A stretch of DNA of 41,231 bases from positions 1 through 41,231 of the forward strand of contig DASTZB010000599.1 in assembly GCA_035764525.1 (NCBI GenBank), in the 5' to 3' direction. The notes below the pieces were generated by a model that worked only from the letters and a program-made list of their open reading frames with translations, ran no database searches and was not told the origin of the DNA. The position numbers and the translations under genes were made by a program. This DNA is from VBAS01 sp035764525. Lineage in GTDB: Bacteria > Bacteroidota > Bacteroidia > Chitinophagales > Chitinophagaceae. Numbering within the stretch: the first letter of the stretch is position 1; each line of letters opens with the position of its first letter. Below, piece after piece: positions 9,391-18,967 of the stretch.

Positions 9391-12300
9391 ATGAGAATCC
9401 ATCCAATTCCTTTCACCATCCTGCTTTGTCTTTTCTCTATTTTTTCCTTTTCCCAAAAAGACGAAAGTTCTGCTTTGCAACTCCGTAGTGGTAAGGTTTT
9501 TACTGAAAAAAATATTACACAGGAGAACGTAAAATTTTTTGCAGAACGTTTGCAAAAAATAAATGGTAAATCATTTGCTGTTTTACAATTTGAAGAATTA
9601 CCATCAGAAACAAAGAAACAAGAACTAGCTGAGTCAGGGATTCAATTGCTCGAATACATTCCAGGAAAAGCGTTTACAATTTGTATTACAAAAGATATTG
9701 ATTACACAATTTTGCTAAAAGCAGGAGCAAGATCAATTCTTGAATTATCCCCGGAACAAAAGATGCATTCTGCGATGGCAAAGGGAATATTTCCGTCCTG
9801 GGCTATAAGAACCCCGGGTATGGTAGATGTATGGATCAGTTTTCCCAAAACAATTTCTTTTGATGAAATAAAAAATTTGCTGAGATCAAAAAATATTGAG
9901 ATCACATCAACTCAATATAGCCAGTATCATGTCATTGGATTAAGAATTATTCGTAACCGGCTTAATGAAATTGCTTCTTTTCCATTCATAGAATATATAG
10001 AACCAGCGCCGCATGGCGACCAGCCATTGAATTACATCGCAAAGCAAAATTCACGAGGCAATGTTTTGAATGCTGCAATTGGCGTTGGGGGATATAACCT
10101 AAAAGGAGAAGGTGTAGTAGTTGGTATTGGTGATGATTCAGATCCGCAATATCATGTTGATTTCACCAACAGGCTTATTGATTTTGGTCCAGCCGGTTAT
10201 ACTTATCATGGTACTCATGTTCATGGAACAATCGGTGGTGGCGGGATAGCTGGTGAGCAGTACGCAGGTTATGCCCCTAAATCCACTTTGGTTACTCAAC
10301 TCCTTTCCGGCATTTTAAGTAATGCTTCAACCTATGTTACAGATTATGGAATGGTTGTCACAAATAATTCTTACGGCGATGTGGTGGGTGATTGTGATTA
10401 CATGGGTTATTATGATCTGCAAAGTCGTGTGCTTGATAAGATGGCGATTGATCTTCCAAATCTTCAAAATGTTTTTGCGGCAGGTAATGATGGCGGATTA
10501 ACCTGCTCAAATTATCCGTCTGGGTTTCGTACAGTTTTGAGCGGTTATCAATCTGCAAAAAATGTTTTAACCATTGGCGCTACTGACAGAGTGGGTGTTG
10601 TTACTTCATTTTCAGGTCGCGGACCTGTTAAAGATGGACGTACTAAACCTGAGTTAATGGCAGATGGGTTTTTTACAATATCAACCGTAAATACGCCTGA
10701 TGATGGTTATGGTTTCCAACAAGGAACAAGTATGTCTGCCCCGGCTGTTTCTGGTGGGCTAGCATTGCTTTATGAAAAATATCGGTTACAAAATAGTGGC
10801 GCAAACCCTAAAAGTGGCTTAATGAAAGCATTGATCTGCAACGGTGGCACCGATCTTGGCAATAAAGGGCCTGATTATACCTATGGTTTTGGGTGGATGA
10901 ATTTGCTACGCTCAGTTGATATGTTAAGTAATAATCGATATTATGTTTCTACAATTAATAATGGCGGACATAACACTCATTCAATTTCAGTTCCGGCAAA
11001 CACTGCTCAACTTAAAGTAACACTTTATTGGAATGATCCTGCTGCCGCCGTGTTTTCTTCGCAGGCATTGATCAATGATCTTGACCTTGAATTAACCATG
11101 CCTGGTCCATCTACGGTTTTACCTTATAAGCTAGATACCATACCTGCGAACGTGAATAACAATGCAATGCAGGCAGCGGATAACATCAATAATATTGAAC
11201 AGATTGTGATTAATAATCCTGCCACCGGAACTTTTACGGCCAATATAAAGGGAACCGCCGTTGCTTCAGGACCGCAGGAATATTTTATAGTTTATGATGT
11301 CATTCCTAATGAAACAAAAATTGTTTACCCGCTTGGAAAGGAAGCATGGGTGCCAGGAGAAACAGAAACTATCCAATGGGAATCGTATGGCGATCCGGCC
11401 AATACTTTCTTCGTTGAGTACTCAACTGATAATGGAGGAAGCTGGACAACGATCAACGCAGCAGTTGCTGCAAATCTACGTAGACTTGATTGGACAGTGC
11501 CGTCAATCCAAACAACACAGGCATTAATAAGAGTAAAAAGAAATGGTACCGGATACACAAGTACGAGCTCTGCATTTACAATTCTTGGAATGCCAACTTT
11601 ATCATTAGCGTCTGTTCAGTGCGAGGGGTACTTCGCTTTTGACTGGACGGCTGTGGCGGGTGCAACTGATTATGAGGTCTTCCAATTACAAGGAACGGAA
11701 ATGGTTTCAATCGGCACAACTACATCTACAAATTATATATTAAATGGATTGTCATCAAATACCGAATATTGGGTTACAGTTTGTGCAAGACTGAATGGAC
11801 AACGAGGAAGAAAAGCGTTTGCAATAAAACGAATTCCAAATTCAGGAACGTGTATTGGGGCCATATCTGATAATGATATTAAAATGGATTCGATCATTGC
11901 GCCGGTTTATGGCAGGTTAAATACTTCTACAGCATTATCAGCAACAACTATTGTATCGGCAAGAATTAAAAACCTTGATGATGCAAATCTTACCAATTTT
12001 AAAATGCGTTACTATGTTGGTGGGGTATTGGTGATAGAAGATGTTGTTTCAACGACAGTGACTTCCGGCACTTCATATATTCACAATTTTTCAGTTCCAT
12101 ATGATTTTTCTGCTGCAGGTAATTATATTTTAAAAGTGGAAGTAGAGAATACAACAGGTGCTGATCCGGTCAATGTTAATAATTCAATTACTGATACCAT
12201 CCGGCAGCTAAGCAATGATCCAATCCCGCTTCCATTTACGGATAATATTGAAGCGGCCACATCCCGCAAATACTATGCAAACCGATATGGAATAGCGGGG

Positions 12301-14781
12301 ATAGAACGATATGATTTCACGAATACTATGCCGTTGGGAAGATTTAGTACCTTTTTGGCTAACGGAATGGCCTATTCAGGAAAAAAATCGCTGATGTTGG
12401 ACCTGGATGGCTGGAATGGCGCTACCGGAAACACGAATTTTATTTACGGTACTTATAATCTTAATGGAATTAATGCTTCGGTAAGAGATATGCGGCTCGA
12501 TTTTCAATTTAAATCTCATGGTGATAGTGTAGTAGATGCAAATAATAAAATCTGGGTACGCGGCGATGATACAAAGCCGTGGATAGAAGCTTTTACGCTT
12601 TCCTCAAATGGGAATGTGCCGGGAGTTTTTAAACGTACACGAAGTATTGAGATTTCGGATTTATTAATTGCAGCATCGCAAAATTTTACCAGCAGTTTCC
12701 AGGTTCGTTTTGGTCAAGTTGGAAGAGTTCGTATCAGTGATAACAACGGTTTCCATGGGCATAATTTTGACGATATAAGAATTTATGAAGCAATTGATGA
12801 TATTCAATTAAAAACGATTGATGTGGCCTTATCTAATAGGTGTGGTTTGACGAATGCAGAAACTGTAAAGGTTACCATTAGAAATGCTTCGTCAAATTCT
12901 ATAAGTAATATCCCCGTTCGAATGGTAGTAGATGGTGGTACGCCGATTATTGAAACTATTGTTGGCCCACTTGCAGCTGATGCAAGCATGCAATATACTT
13001 TTACAGCTAAAGCTAATCTTTTGGCTTGGGGTGATCATATCATTCTTATTAATGTACAATATGGCACAGATAATTTTAAAGACAATGACACATTAAGACT
13101 CAATGCTTTTAATGCACCGTTAATCACAGCATTTCCGCACATTGAAAATTTTGAAACTAATGATGGTTATTGGCGCAGCTCAGGAAATAACAATTCATGG
13201 GAATATGGAGTTCCGGCTTCAAATAAAATAAATAAAGCAGCCAGCGGAACAAAAGCATGGAAAACAAACCTGACAGGCAATTATAAAAACCAGGAAACAT
13301 CTTATCTCTATTCTCCTTGTTACAATATTGCTGGAATGATAAATCCTACATTGAGTTTAAATATTGCCCTTGATTTGGAAGATTGTGGCGGTACTCTTTG
13401 CGATGGAGCATATTTTGAATATTCCGGAGACGGTATTACATGGTCTCGGCTTGGTAATGTTGGTACGGGCACCAATTGGTATAATAAAGATTATGGAAGC
13501 GGCAACAAGCTTTGGAGTGTGCAGGATTATACAAGATGGCATGTGGCAACAACGCCATTACCAACTGGTATTCCGACTATACGATTCAGGATCGTAGTTG
13601 TTTCAGATCCATTTGTAAATTTTGAAGGAATTGCAATTGATGATGTACATATTTATGATAATACAATAGGAGTTTATGACGGAGTTACAATGGGTTCACC
13701 TGTTACACAAAATATTTCAGGGGGCACTTCATGGATAAATTTTATTTCTGCCGGCAAACTTGTTGCATCTCTTCAGCCGAATAATCAAAATCTTGGTAAT
13801 ACAGCGGTGCAGGCATTTATAAACACAGGTGGGGTACGAAACGATGGCAAACAATATTATCAGGACAGGAACATAACTATTAAACCAACAACTACCAATT
13901 TAACCGATTCAGTCACCGTTCGTTTTTATTTTCTTGATACTGAAACAGAAAATTTATTAAATGCTACAGGATGCGCAAACTGTACAAAACCAACAATGGT
14001 AACTGAGCTAGGTCTCACAAAATATTCTGATCCTGACGATAATTTCGAAAATGGAAATCTTGCAGATGACATACAGGGAAAATTTAATTTCTTAAGTGCA
14101 GATTGGAATTATAAAATACCTTTTGATAAAGGCTATTATGTACAATTTAAAACAAAAGATTTTTCTGAGTTCTGGTTACATAATGGCGCAGCGGACAGGC
14201 AAACGGTGTTATCGGGGATGATTGCAAGTTTTACTACGCAAAAGAAAGATAATAATGATGTTTTAGTCGAGTGGAAAACTAATTCGGAACAAAATATCGG
14301 TCATTTTGAGATTGAAGTGGCGAAAGGGGATATTAATTTTCAGAATAATAATTTCGAAATGATTGGACAGGTAATAAGTCCTGGTAATTCAAATTCTGAA
14401 AGGTCATATAGCTTTACTGATAATGAAGCAGGAAAATTGGCAATACGTTATTACCGATTAAAAATCGTGTTTACGGATAACACATTTTTTTATTCTCCTG
14501 TGCGTCCGGTTGTATTTGATGATGACATTCAATGGCAGGTATACCCAAATCCTTCGAATGGAGAGTTTAAGTTTCAATATAATTTGGCACAAAATGAGAA
14601 TATGAATGTTAAGATCTTTGATGTGAACGGCAGATTGGTAAAAGAAATGATACTAAATGGAAACGGCTTTGTGGAGCAGGCGATCATCGACCTTAGATCA
14701 GTAAAATTCCCTGCTGGTGTATATCTTCTCTCAGCAGAAGCCGGGGAAAAGAAACTCAGATTGAAACTGATAAAACGATAA
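9391..14781 (+). CDS. Secreted multidomain subtilisin-like (S8) serine protease with T9SS sorting domain
   Basis: A 1796-residue exported protease. A signal peptide (residues 1 to about 21, MRIHPIPFTILLCLFSIFSF) is followed by a long pro-region to about residue 200. The S8 catalytic domain (about 225-510) carries the triad: Asp248 in VGIGDDSD, His273 in HGTHVHGT and Ser447 in GTSMSAPAVSG, with the oxyanion Asn in NNSYG. The usual D-[ST]-G motif after the Asp is replaced by D-D-S, but the other motifs are intact. C-terminal parts include a fibronectin III-like domain (about 735-820), CARDB-like segments and MAM/jelly-roll-like segments (around 950 and 1250-1430). From about 1716 a type A T9SS sorting domain begins (VYPNPSNGEF). 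It is probably an extracellular degradative enzyme. Its expression is likely separate from mfd, 107 bases upstream. Confidence 0.9.
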   Translation: MRIHPIPFTILLCLFSIFSFSQKDESSALQLRSGKVFTEKNITQENVKFFAERLQKINGKSFAVLQFEELPSETKKQELAESGIQLLEYIPGKAFTICITKDIDYTILLKAGARSILELSPEQKMHSAMAKGIFPSWAIRTPGMVDVWISFPKTISFDEIKNLLRSKNIEITSTQYSQYHVIGLRIIRNRLNEIASFPFIEYIEPAPHGDQPLNYIAKQNSRGNVLNAAIGVGGYNLKGEGVVVGIGDDSDPQYHVDFTNRLIDFGPAGYTYHGTHVHGTIGGGGIAGEQYAGYAPKSTLVTQLLSGILSNASTYVTDYGMVVTNNSYGDVVGDCDYMGYYDLQSRVLDKMAIDLPNLQNVFAAGNDGGLTCSNYPSGFRTVLSGYQSAKNVLTIGATDRVGVVTSFSGRGPVKDGRTKPELMADGFFTISTVNTPDDGYGFQQGTSMSAPAVSGGLALLYEKYRLQNSGANPKSGLMKALICNGGTDLGNKGPDYTYGFGWMNLLRSVDMLSNNRYYVSTINNGGHNTHSISVPANTAQLKVTLYWNDPAAAVFSSQALINDLDLELTMPGPSTVLPYKLDTIPANVNNNAMQAADNINNIEQIVINNPATGTFTANIKGTAVASGPQEYFIVYDVIPNETKIVYPLGKEAWVPGETETIQWESYGDPANTFFVEYSTDNGGSWTTINAAVAANLRRLDWTVPSIQTTQALIRVKRNGTGYTSTSSAFTILGMPTLSLASVQCEGYFAFDWTAVAGATDYEVFQLQGTEMVSIGTTTSTNYILNGLSSNTEYWVTVCARLNGQRGRKAFAIKRIPNSGTCIGAISDNDIKMDSIIAPVYGRLNTSTALSATTIVSARIKNLDDANLTNFKMRYYVGGVLVIEDVVSTTVTSGTSYIHNFSVPYDFSAAGNYILKVEVENTTGADPVNVNNSITDTIRQLSNDPIPLPFTDNIEAATSRKYYANRYGIAGIERYDFTNTMPLGRFSTFLANGMAYSGKKSLMLDLDGWNGATGNTNFIYGTYNLNGINASVRDMRLDFQFKSHGDSVVDANNKIWVRGDDTKPWIEAFTLSSNGNVPGVFKRTRSIEISDLLIAASQNFTSSFQVRFGQVGRVRISDNNGFHGHNFDDIRIYEAIDDIQLKTIDVALSNRCGLTNAETVKVTIRNASSNSISNIPVRMVVDGGTPIIETIVGPLAADASMQYTFTAKANLLAWGDHIILINVQYGTDNFKDNDTLRLNAFNAPLITAFPHIENFETNDGYWRSSGNNNSWEYGVPASNKINKAASGTKAWKTNLTGNYKNQETSYLYSPCYNIAGMINPTLSLNIALDLEDCGGTLCDGAYFEYSGDGITWSRLGNVGTGTNWYNKDYGSGNKLWSVQDYTRWHVATTPLPTGIPTIRFRIVVVSDPFVNFEGIAIDDVHIYDNTIGVYDGVTMGSPVTQNISGGTSWINFISAGKLVASLQPNNQNLGNTAVQAFINTGGVRNDGKQYYQDRNITIKPTTTNLTDSVTVRFYFLDTETENLLNATGCANCTKPTMVTELGLTKYSDPDDNFENGNLADDIQGKFNFLSADWNYKIPFDKGYYVQFKTKDFSEFWLHNGAADRQTVLSGMIASFTTQKKDNNDVLVEWKTNSEQNIGHFEIEVAKGDINFQNNNFEMIGQVISPGNSNSERSYSFTDNEAGKLAIRYYRLKIVFTDNTFFYSPVRPVVFDDDIQWQVYPNPSNGEFKFQYNLAQNENMNVKIFDVNGRLVKEMILNGNGFVEQAIIDLRSVKFPAGVYLLSAEAGEKKLRLKLIKR

Positions 14782-14787
14782 AAAAAG

Positions 14788-14809
14788 AAAGGGGCTCAAA
14801 GGCCCCTTT
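14788..14809. terminator. Bidirectional terminator between the protease and the 67-residue gene
   Basis: An 8-bp perfect stem (AAAGGGGC / GCCCCTTT) with a 6-base loop. Read on the minus strand it is followed by CTTTTTTT, a strong terminator for the small gene at 14829. Read on the plus strand it is followed by a weaker T-rich run (ACTATTTTGTT) and follows the protease stop by 6 bases. Confidence 0.85.
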
Positions 14810-14828
14810 ACTATTTTGTTGCTACTAA

Positions 14829-15032
14829 TTACCATCCTTGTTTTGCAATACCGGCTTTAATAGCCGCCATTGCTTTTTCTTCATTCACCAAAGTTGTCAG
14901 CTTATTTCCCTTACCATCGTGCCCCTGCACCATATAGGCCCCTTTGGCAGTTTTGGTGATCACGGCGTCCATGACTGGAACTCCTTTTTCTTTGGTTTTA
15001 ACATTGTAGGCTGTAAGTTGTACATCGCTCAT
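14829..15032 (-). CDS. 67-residue hypothetical protein
   Basis: A short, Lys- and Ala-rich soluble protein (MSDVQLTAYNVKTKEKGVPV at the N-terminus, IKAGIAKQGW at the C-terminus) with no signal peptide, no membrane segment and no cysteine. I cannot assign a function. Reasons to call it real: balanced codon use, GC content above its flanks, its own strong terminator directly downstream, and a leader of about 20 bases after an inverted repeat. A central VQGHDGKGNKLTT segment suggests a compact beta fold. It is a stand-alone cytoplasmic gene between the protease (convergent) and gyrB. Confidence 0.7.
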   Translation of the reverse strand: MSDVQLTAYNVKTKEKGVPVMDAVITKTAKGAYMVQGHDGKGNKLTTLVNEEKAMAAIKAGIAKQGW

Positions 15033-15055
15033 GGTATATAGGTTTTTTGATTAGG

Positions 15056-15075
15056 AATCCCTGAAATTAGGGATT
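15056..15075 (-). other. Inverted repeat in the leader of the 67-residue gene
   Basis: AATCCCT and AGGGATT form a perfect 7-bp palindrome around a 6-base spacer, 24 bases upstream of the ATG at 15032. It has no T-run on either strand, so it is more likely an RNA hairpin in the leader or a protein-binding site than a terminator. Function unknown. Confidence 0.4.
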
Positions 15076-15107
15076 TTACGGCTTTTAAGCTTTAAAATTT
15101 CCCTGCG

Positions 15108-15138
15108 TAAAATAAAAAAGCCCCGGAATCCCAGGACT
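15108..15138 (-). terminator. Rho-independent terminator of gyrB
   Basis: Minus-strand stem AGTCCTGG / CCGGGGCT (8 pairs, two of them G-U) with a 4-base GATT loop at 15119-15138, followed by TTTTTTATTTTA. It lies 27 bases past the gyrB stop codon. Confidence 0.85.
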
Positions 15139-15165
15139 AATCAGTTTATTTTTAATGATTTAGAA

Positions 15166-17145
15166 TTAAACATCAATTTTTGCGTAGCGGGCATGACTCT
15201 CAATAAATTCCCTTCTGGGACCCACTTCATCGCCCATCAGCATACTGAAAACCCGGTCAGCCTCGGCCGCACTTTCAATTGTTACCAGCTTTAAAGTTCT
15301 TGTTTCCGGGTTCATAGTGGTTTCCCAGAGTTGTGTTGCATTCATTTCACCCAAACCTTTGTAGCGCTGAACATTGACGCTTTCGTCCTTGCCACCACCA
15401 ATTCTTTCAACCGATGCTTTTCGTTGTTCCTCATTATAAGCATATGCTTGCTCTTTCCCCTTTTTTACCAAATAAAGAGGAGGTTGCGCGATATAAACAT
15501 GGCCTTGTTCTACAAGTTCTGTCATATACCGATAAATAAAGGTCAGGATCAATGTCGCGATATGGCTGCCGTCCACATCGGCATCGGTCATGATGATAAG
15601 TTTATGATAACGGAGTTTTACAAGATTTAATGCTTTTGGATCATCAGTGGTTCCAACCGTTACACCCAACGCTGTGTACATATTCCTGATCTCCTCATTT
15701 TCGTAAATCTTATGTTCCATCGCCTTTTCTACATTCAATATTTTTCCACGTAGTGGAAGAATAGCCTGGAAACTCCTGTCGCGACCTTGTTTAGCTGTGC
15801 CGCCGGCACTATCACCCTCAACAAGAAAAAGTTCACATTTCTCAGGGTCTCTTTCAGAACAGTCAGCCAGTTTTCCTGGTAATCCGCCACCACTTAATAC
15901 TGATTTTCTTTGAACAAGCTCCCTGGCTTTTTTTGCAGCTGCTCTTGCCTGCGCAGCAAGAATTACTTTATTGATGATACTCTTTGCTTCTCTCGGATTT
16001 TCTTCCAGGTAGGCTTCCAGAACTTTTGAAACAGTAGAATCAACTACACCCATAACATCGCTGTTACCGAGTTTTGTTTTAGTCTGTCCTTCAAATTGTG
16101 GTTCCGGAACTTTTACTGATATGATCGAACTGAGTCCTTCCCGAAAATCATCACCTTCAATTTCTACTTTGGCTTTTTCAAATAGACCTTGTTTGTCACC
16201 ATAGCTTTTAAATACTCTTGTCAGTGCACGGCGAAAGCCCGACACGTGAGTGCCACCTTCAATCGTATTAATGTTATTTACATAAGAATAAATATGCTCA
16301 CTATAAGAATCATTATAGATCATCGCAACTTCTACAGCTACATTAGTTGCTTCATCTCGACCATCCACAAAAATCACTTTTGGAAGTAAGGGACTTCTTC
16401 CAGCATTGCTATCCAGCATTTCTACAAACTCAACAATACCACCTTCACTATAAAATGTTTTTGTGTAGGTGCCGTTCTCCTCTTCCTTTTCACGAAGATC
16501 ATTCAATATGATCCGTACTCCTTTATTTAAAAAAGAAAGTTCACGAAGGCGGGCTTCCAGAATATCTTTTTTGTAAACAGTGACAAGGAAGATGCTATCA
16601 TCGGGCCAGAAGCGTACAGTTGTCCCTGTTTTATCAGTTGCGCCAATTTCACGAACGGGATATTGCGGAACGCCAATTTTATAATCCTGCTCAAATTTTT
16701 TTCCTTCACGACAAACTTCCACATGTAAGTTTTTACTCAATGCATTCACACAACTTACCCCAACACCATGCAAACCACCGGAAACTTTATAAGAATTTTT
16801 ATCAAACTTACCGCCTGCATGCAGCACTGTCATAACAACTTCTAATGCACTTCTTTTTTCTTTCGTGTGCATCTCGGTTGGAATACCACGACCGTCATCT
16901 TCTACTGATACAGAATTATCTTCATGAATAGTAACAATAATATTTTTACAATAACCAGCCAAGGCCTCATCGATAGAGTTATCGACAACTTCATAAACAA
17001 GGTGATGTAAACCTTTTTCACTGATATCGCCGATGTACATCGCAGGACGTTTACGAACTGCTTCCAATCCTTCCAAAACCTGGATGCTATCAGCATCATA
17101 ACCATTATTTGCAGGGGTAGCTTTTGCTTTAATTTCTTCGCTCAT
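15166..17145 (-). CDS. gyrB: DNA gyrase subunit B
   Basis: GyrB is the ATPase half of gyrase, which introduces negative supercoils with GyrA. The 659-residue protein has the GHKL ATPase motifs (YEVVDNSIDEAL, DDGRGIP, GGLHGVGVSCVNALS), the TOPRIM signatures (LVEGDSAGGTAKQGRDR and DADVDGSHI) and the C-terminal QRYKGLGEMNATQLWETT. It lacks the large insertion of the E. coli protein, which is normal for Bacteroidota. A GyrB call is favoured over ParE by the C-terminal sequence, but both are close relatives. It has its own terminator and is separated from lpxC/fabZ by another, so it is monocistronic. A near-consensus TACATTCG lies in the upstream region. Confidence 0.96.
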   Translation of the reverse strand: MSEEIKAKATPANNGYDADSIQVLEGLEAVRKRPAMYIGDISEKGLHHLVYEVVDNSIDEALAGYCKNIIVTIHEDNSVSVEDDGRGIPTEMHTKEKRSALEVVMTVLHAGGKFDKNSYKVSGGLHGVGVSCVNALSKNLHVEVCREGKKFEQDYKIGVPQYPVREIGATDKTGTTVRFWPDDSIFLVTVYKKDILEARLRELSFLNKGVRIILNDLREKEEENGTYTKTFYSEGGIVEFVEMLDSNAGRSPLLPKVIFVDGRDEATNVAVEVAMIYNDSYSEHIYSYVNNINTIEGGTHVSGFRRALTRVFKSYGDKQGLFEKAKVEIEGDDFREGLSSIISVKVPEPQFEGQTKTKLGNSDVMGVVDSTVSKVLEAYLEENPREAKSIINKVILAAQARAAAKKARELVQRKSVLSGGGLPGKLADCSERDPEKCELFLVEGDSAGGTAKQGRDRSFQAILPLRGKILNVEKAMEHKIYENEEIRNMYTALGVTVGTTDDPKALNLVKLRYHKLIIMTDADVDGSHIATLILTFIYRYMTELVEQGHVYIAQPPLYLVKKGKEQAYAYNEEQRKASVERIGGGKDESVNVQRYKGLGEMNATQLWETTMNPETRTLKLVTIESAAEADRVFSMLMGDEVGPRREFIESHARYAKIDV

Positions 17146-17274
17146 AATTTGGTGAATCCTTGCTTAAAAATTGCGTAAATGAAATGCTTGCGAATGTACG
17201 GAATTCGGCTCTCTAAAGGGGTATTTAAAAGCCTAATTTTTGAGTATTTTTTAGCACTAAAGTGGATAAAAAAT

Positions 17275-17303
17275 AAGGCTGAAAAATTGTCTTTTTCAGC
17301 CTT
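17275..17303 (-). terminator. Rho-independent terminator of lpxC/fabZ
   Basis: A perfect 12-bp stem (AAGGCTGAAAAA / TTTTTCAGCCTT) with a 5-base loop, followed on the minus strand by ATTTTTTATCC. It sits 21 bases past the lpxC/fabZ stop and isolates that transcript from gyrB. Confidence 0.9.
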
Positions 17304-17324
17304 GTAAAAATCAACTTTTTCTTG

Positions 17325-18734
17325 TCAAGAATTACGTTTTACTATCTGGGCAACGAGGTCTGCTTCAGTACAAATTTTATTGCCCACATATACAGTTCCC
17401 TTCATTTCACATATGCCGCGACGTATTGGCGTAGAAAGTTCCATTTTCAAAAGCATAGTATCACCTGGTTTTACCATTTGCTTGAATTTGCAATTATCGA
17501 TCTTCAGGAAATAAGTATCGTATAAGCCTTCCGGGCTCATGTTCATTGCCAAAATTCCACCGCATTGTGCCAATGCCTCAACCTGTAATACACCGGGCAT
17601 AATAGGATTCCCCGGAAAATGTCCCTGGAAAAACCATTCATTGAAGGTTACATTTTTTATTCCTACAATATGTGTATCGCTCAATTCGATGATCTTATCC
17701 AATAATAAAAACGGGTAACGATGAGGAAGCTTTTTTTCAATGTATGCAAGATCAAAAACAGGAGGTAAAGTTGGGTCATAAACAGGAACACCTCTTGTAT
17801 GCTTGGTCTTCTTTATATATTGCTTGATCTTTTTTGCAAACTCCACATTGCTGCTATGACCGGGCCTGTTTGCAATGATCTTTGCTTTGATAGGATAACC
17901 AACCAATGCAAGATCGCCCACAACATCTAATAATTTATGACGGGCCGGTTCATTAGGGAAGCGTAATTCGAGATTATTCAGGTAGCCCTCACTTTTTACT
18001 TCTATCTTATCTTTCTTAAAAACTTTCCTTAATCGTTCTAGTTCAATTGCACCAACCGGTTTATCTACTACAACAATTGCATTGTTTATATCACCACCTT
18101 TAATAAGATTATTATCCATCAGCATTTCTAACTCATGCAAAAAACAAAATGTGCGGCATGGAGCGATCTCAGTTTTAAAATCTGACATGTTTTTTAAACC
18201 TGCGTGCTGCGTACCTAAAACCGGGGAATTAAAATCGATCAAAGTTGTAACGGAATAATCAGGTGCAGGCATGGCCACCATATCCACTCTTTTCTTTTCA
18301 TCCTGCAGATAAATATTTTCATCAATGCAATACCATGTTTTTGTTGCATCCTGTTCATTTATGCCGGCCTTTTCAATCAGGTCAACAAATGGTTCACTGC
18401 TTCCATCCATTATCGGCATTTCAGGCCCGTTCACTTCTATCAAACAATTATCAATCCCCATTCCTACCAATGCAGCCAGCACATGTTCAACGGTACTTAC
18501 TTTGGCGCCATTAATTTCAAGGGTTGTGCCGCGGCTTGTATCAGTTACAAGATCACAATCTGCTTTTATGATTGGTTTACCTGGAAGATCGATGCGCTGG
18601 AACTGGATGCCAAAACCCGGTGTGGCAGGCTTCAATGTAAGATCAACGAGAACTCCTGTATGCAAACCAGTACCTGAAATACTTGCCTCAGAGTTTATAG
18701 TGTGTTGCTTATCAGGGTTGAAAGGCACTGTCAT
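17325..18734 (-). CDS. lpxC/fabZ: Bifunctional UDP-3-O-acyl-GlcNAc deacetylase / 3-hydroxyacyl-ACP dehydratase
   Basis: This Bacteroidota-type fusion joins the committed, zinc-dependent step of lipid A synthesis (LpxC) to the FabZ dehydratase of fatty-acid elongation. From the ATG at 18734 the protein is 469 residues. LpxC zinc ligands His84 (STVEHVLAAL), His266 and Asp270 (RHKLLDVVGD), and the catalytic His293 (RPGHSSNVEF), are present. FabZ shows LPHRYPFLLLD, His372 in GHFPGNP and Glu386 in GVLQVEALAQ. The frame is open upstream to 18890, and an alternative ATG exists at 18776. I chose 18734 because homologues begin just before the DKQHTI segment and because a -7 element at 18782-18789 would leave a leader of about 40 bases. 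Confidence 0.96.
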   Translation of the reverse strand: MTVPFNPDKQHTINSEASISGTGLHTGVLVDLTLKPATPGFGIQFQRIDLPGKPIIKADCDLVTDTSRGTTLEINGAKVSTVEHVLAALVGMGIDNCLIEVNGPEMPIMDGSSEPFVDLIEKAGINEQDATKTWYCIDENIYLQDEKKRVDMVAMPAPDYSVTTLIDFNSPVLGTQHAGLKNMSDFKTEIAPCRTFCFLHELEMLMDNNLIKGGDINNAIVVVDKPVGAIELERLRKVFKKDKIEVKSEGYLNNLELRFPNEPARHKLLDVVGDLALVGYPIKAKIIANRPGHSSNVEFAKKIKQYIKKTKHTRGVPVYDPTLPPVFDLAYIEKKLPHRYPFLLLDKIIELSDTHIVGIKNVTFNEWFFQGHFPGNPIMPGVLQVEALAQCGGILAMNMSPEGLYDTYFLKIDNCKFKQMVKPGDTMLLKMELSTPIRRGICEMKGTVYVGNKICTEADLVAQIVKRNS

Positions 18735-18781
18735 ATTTTCAGCAAGATAATTCTTATTTTCTATGGGTGAAATCATGCGGA

Positions 18782-18789
18782 CAAAGATA
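18782..18789 (-). promoter_or_regulatory. Candidate -7 promoter element for lpxC/fabZ
   Basis: TATCTTTG on the minus strand matches TAnnTTTG exactly. With initiation a few bases downstream, the ATG at 18776 would be leaderless and the ATG at 18734 would have a normal leader. The -33 region (AATTTTT) is only a weak match. Confidence 0.45.
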
Positions 18790-18926
18790 CAGTTTGAGAG
18801 GAAAAATTGATATTTATGTAGCGGGCATTTGGAATAATTATCAACATCCGTTGCGACGCTCCGTTCAGCGTTTAGATCAATATTGAACAAGTGAGTTGCA
18901 GTTTATCCGGAGCGAAGCGAAGGATT

Positions 18927-18956
18927 GCACTCTTGTACTTTTTGTAATTCTATTCA
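18927..18956 (+). repeat. 30-bp intergenic repeat, copy A
   Basis: This 30-base unit (starts GCACTCTTGTACTTT, ends AATTCTATTCA) recurs in the opposite orientation at 21391-21420 with a single mismatch (T versus C at unit position 16). It lies just beyond the lpxD stop, in the 233-base spacer between lpxD and lpxC/fabZ. That spacer also holds GC-rich short repeats (GAGCGAAGCGAAGG) and the lpxC/fabZ promoter. Confidence 0.75.
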
Positions 18957-18967
18957 GCAATAAAAAA

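Noticed and set aside
12804..12989. Antisense open frames inside the protease, mfd and other long genes
   Set aside because: They have no homology, no start context, and lie wholly within well-supported genes on the other strand.
18735..18890. Longer reading of LpxC/FabZ starting at 18890
   Set aside because: The extra 52 residues have no resemblance to the LpxC N-terminus, overlap the intergenic repeat region, and would start upstream of the -7 element at 18782-18789.
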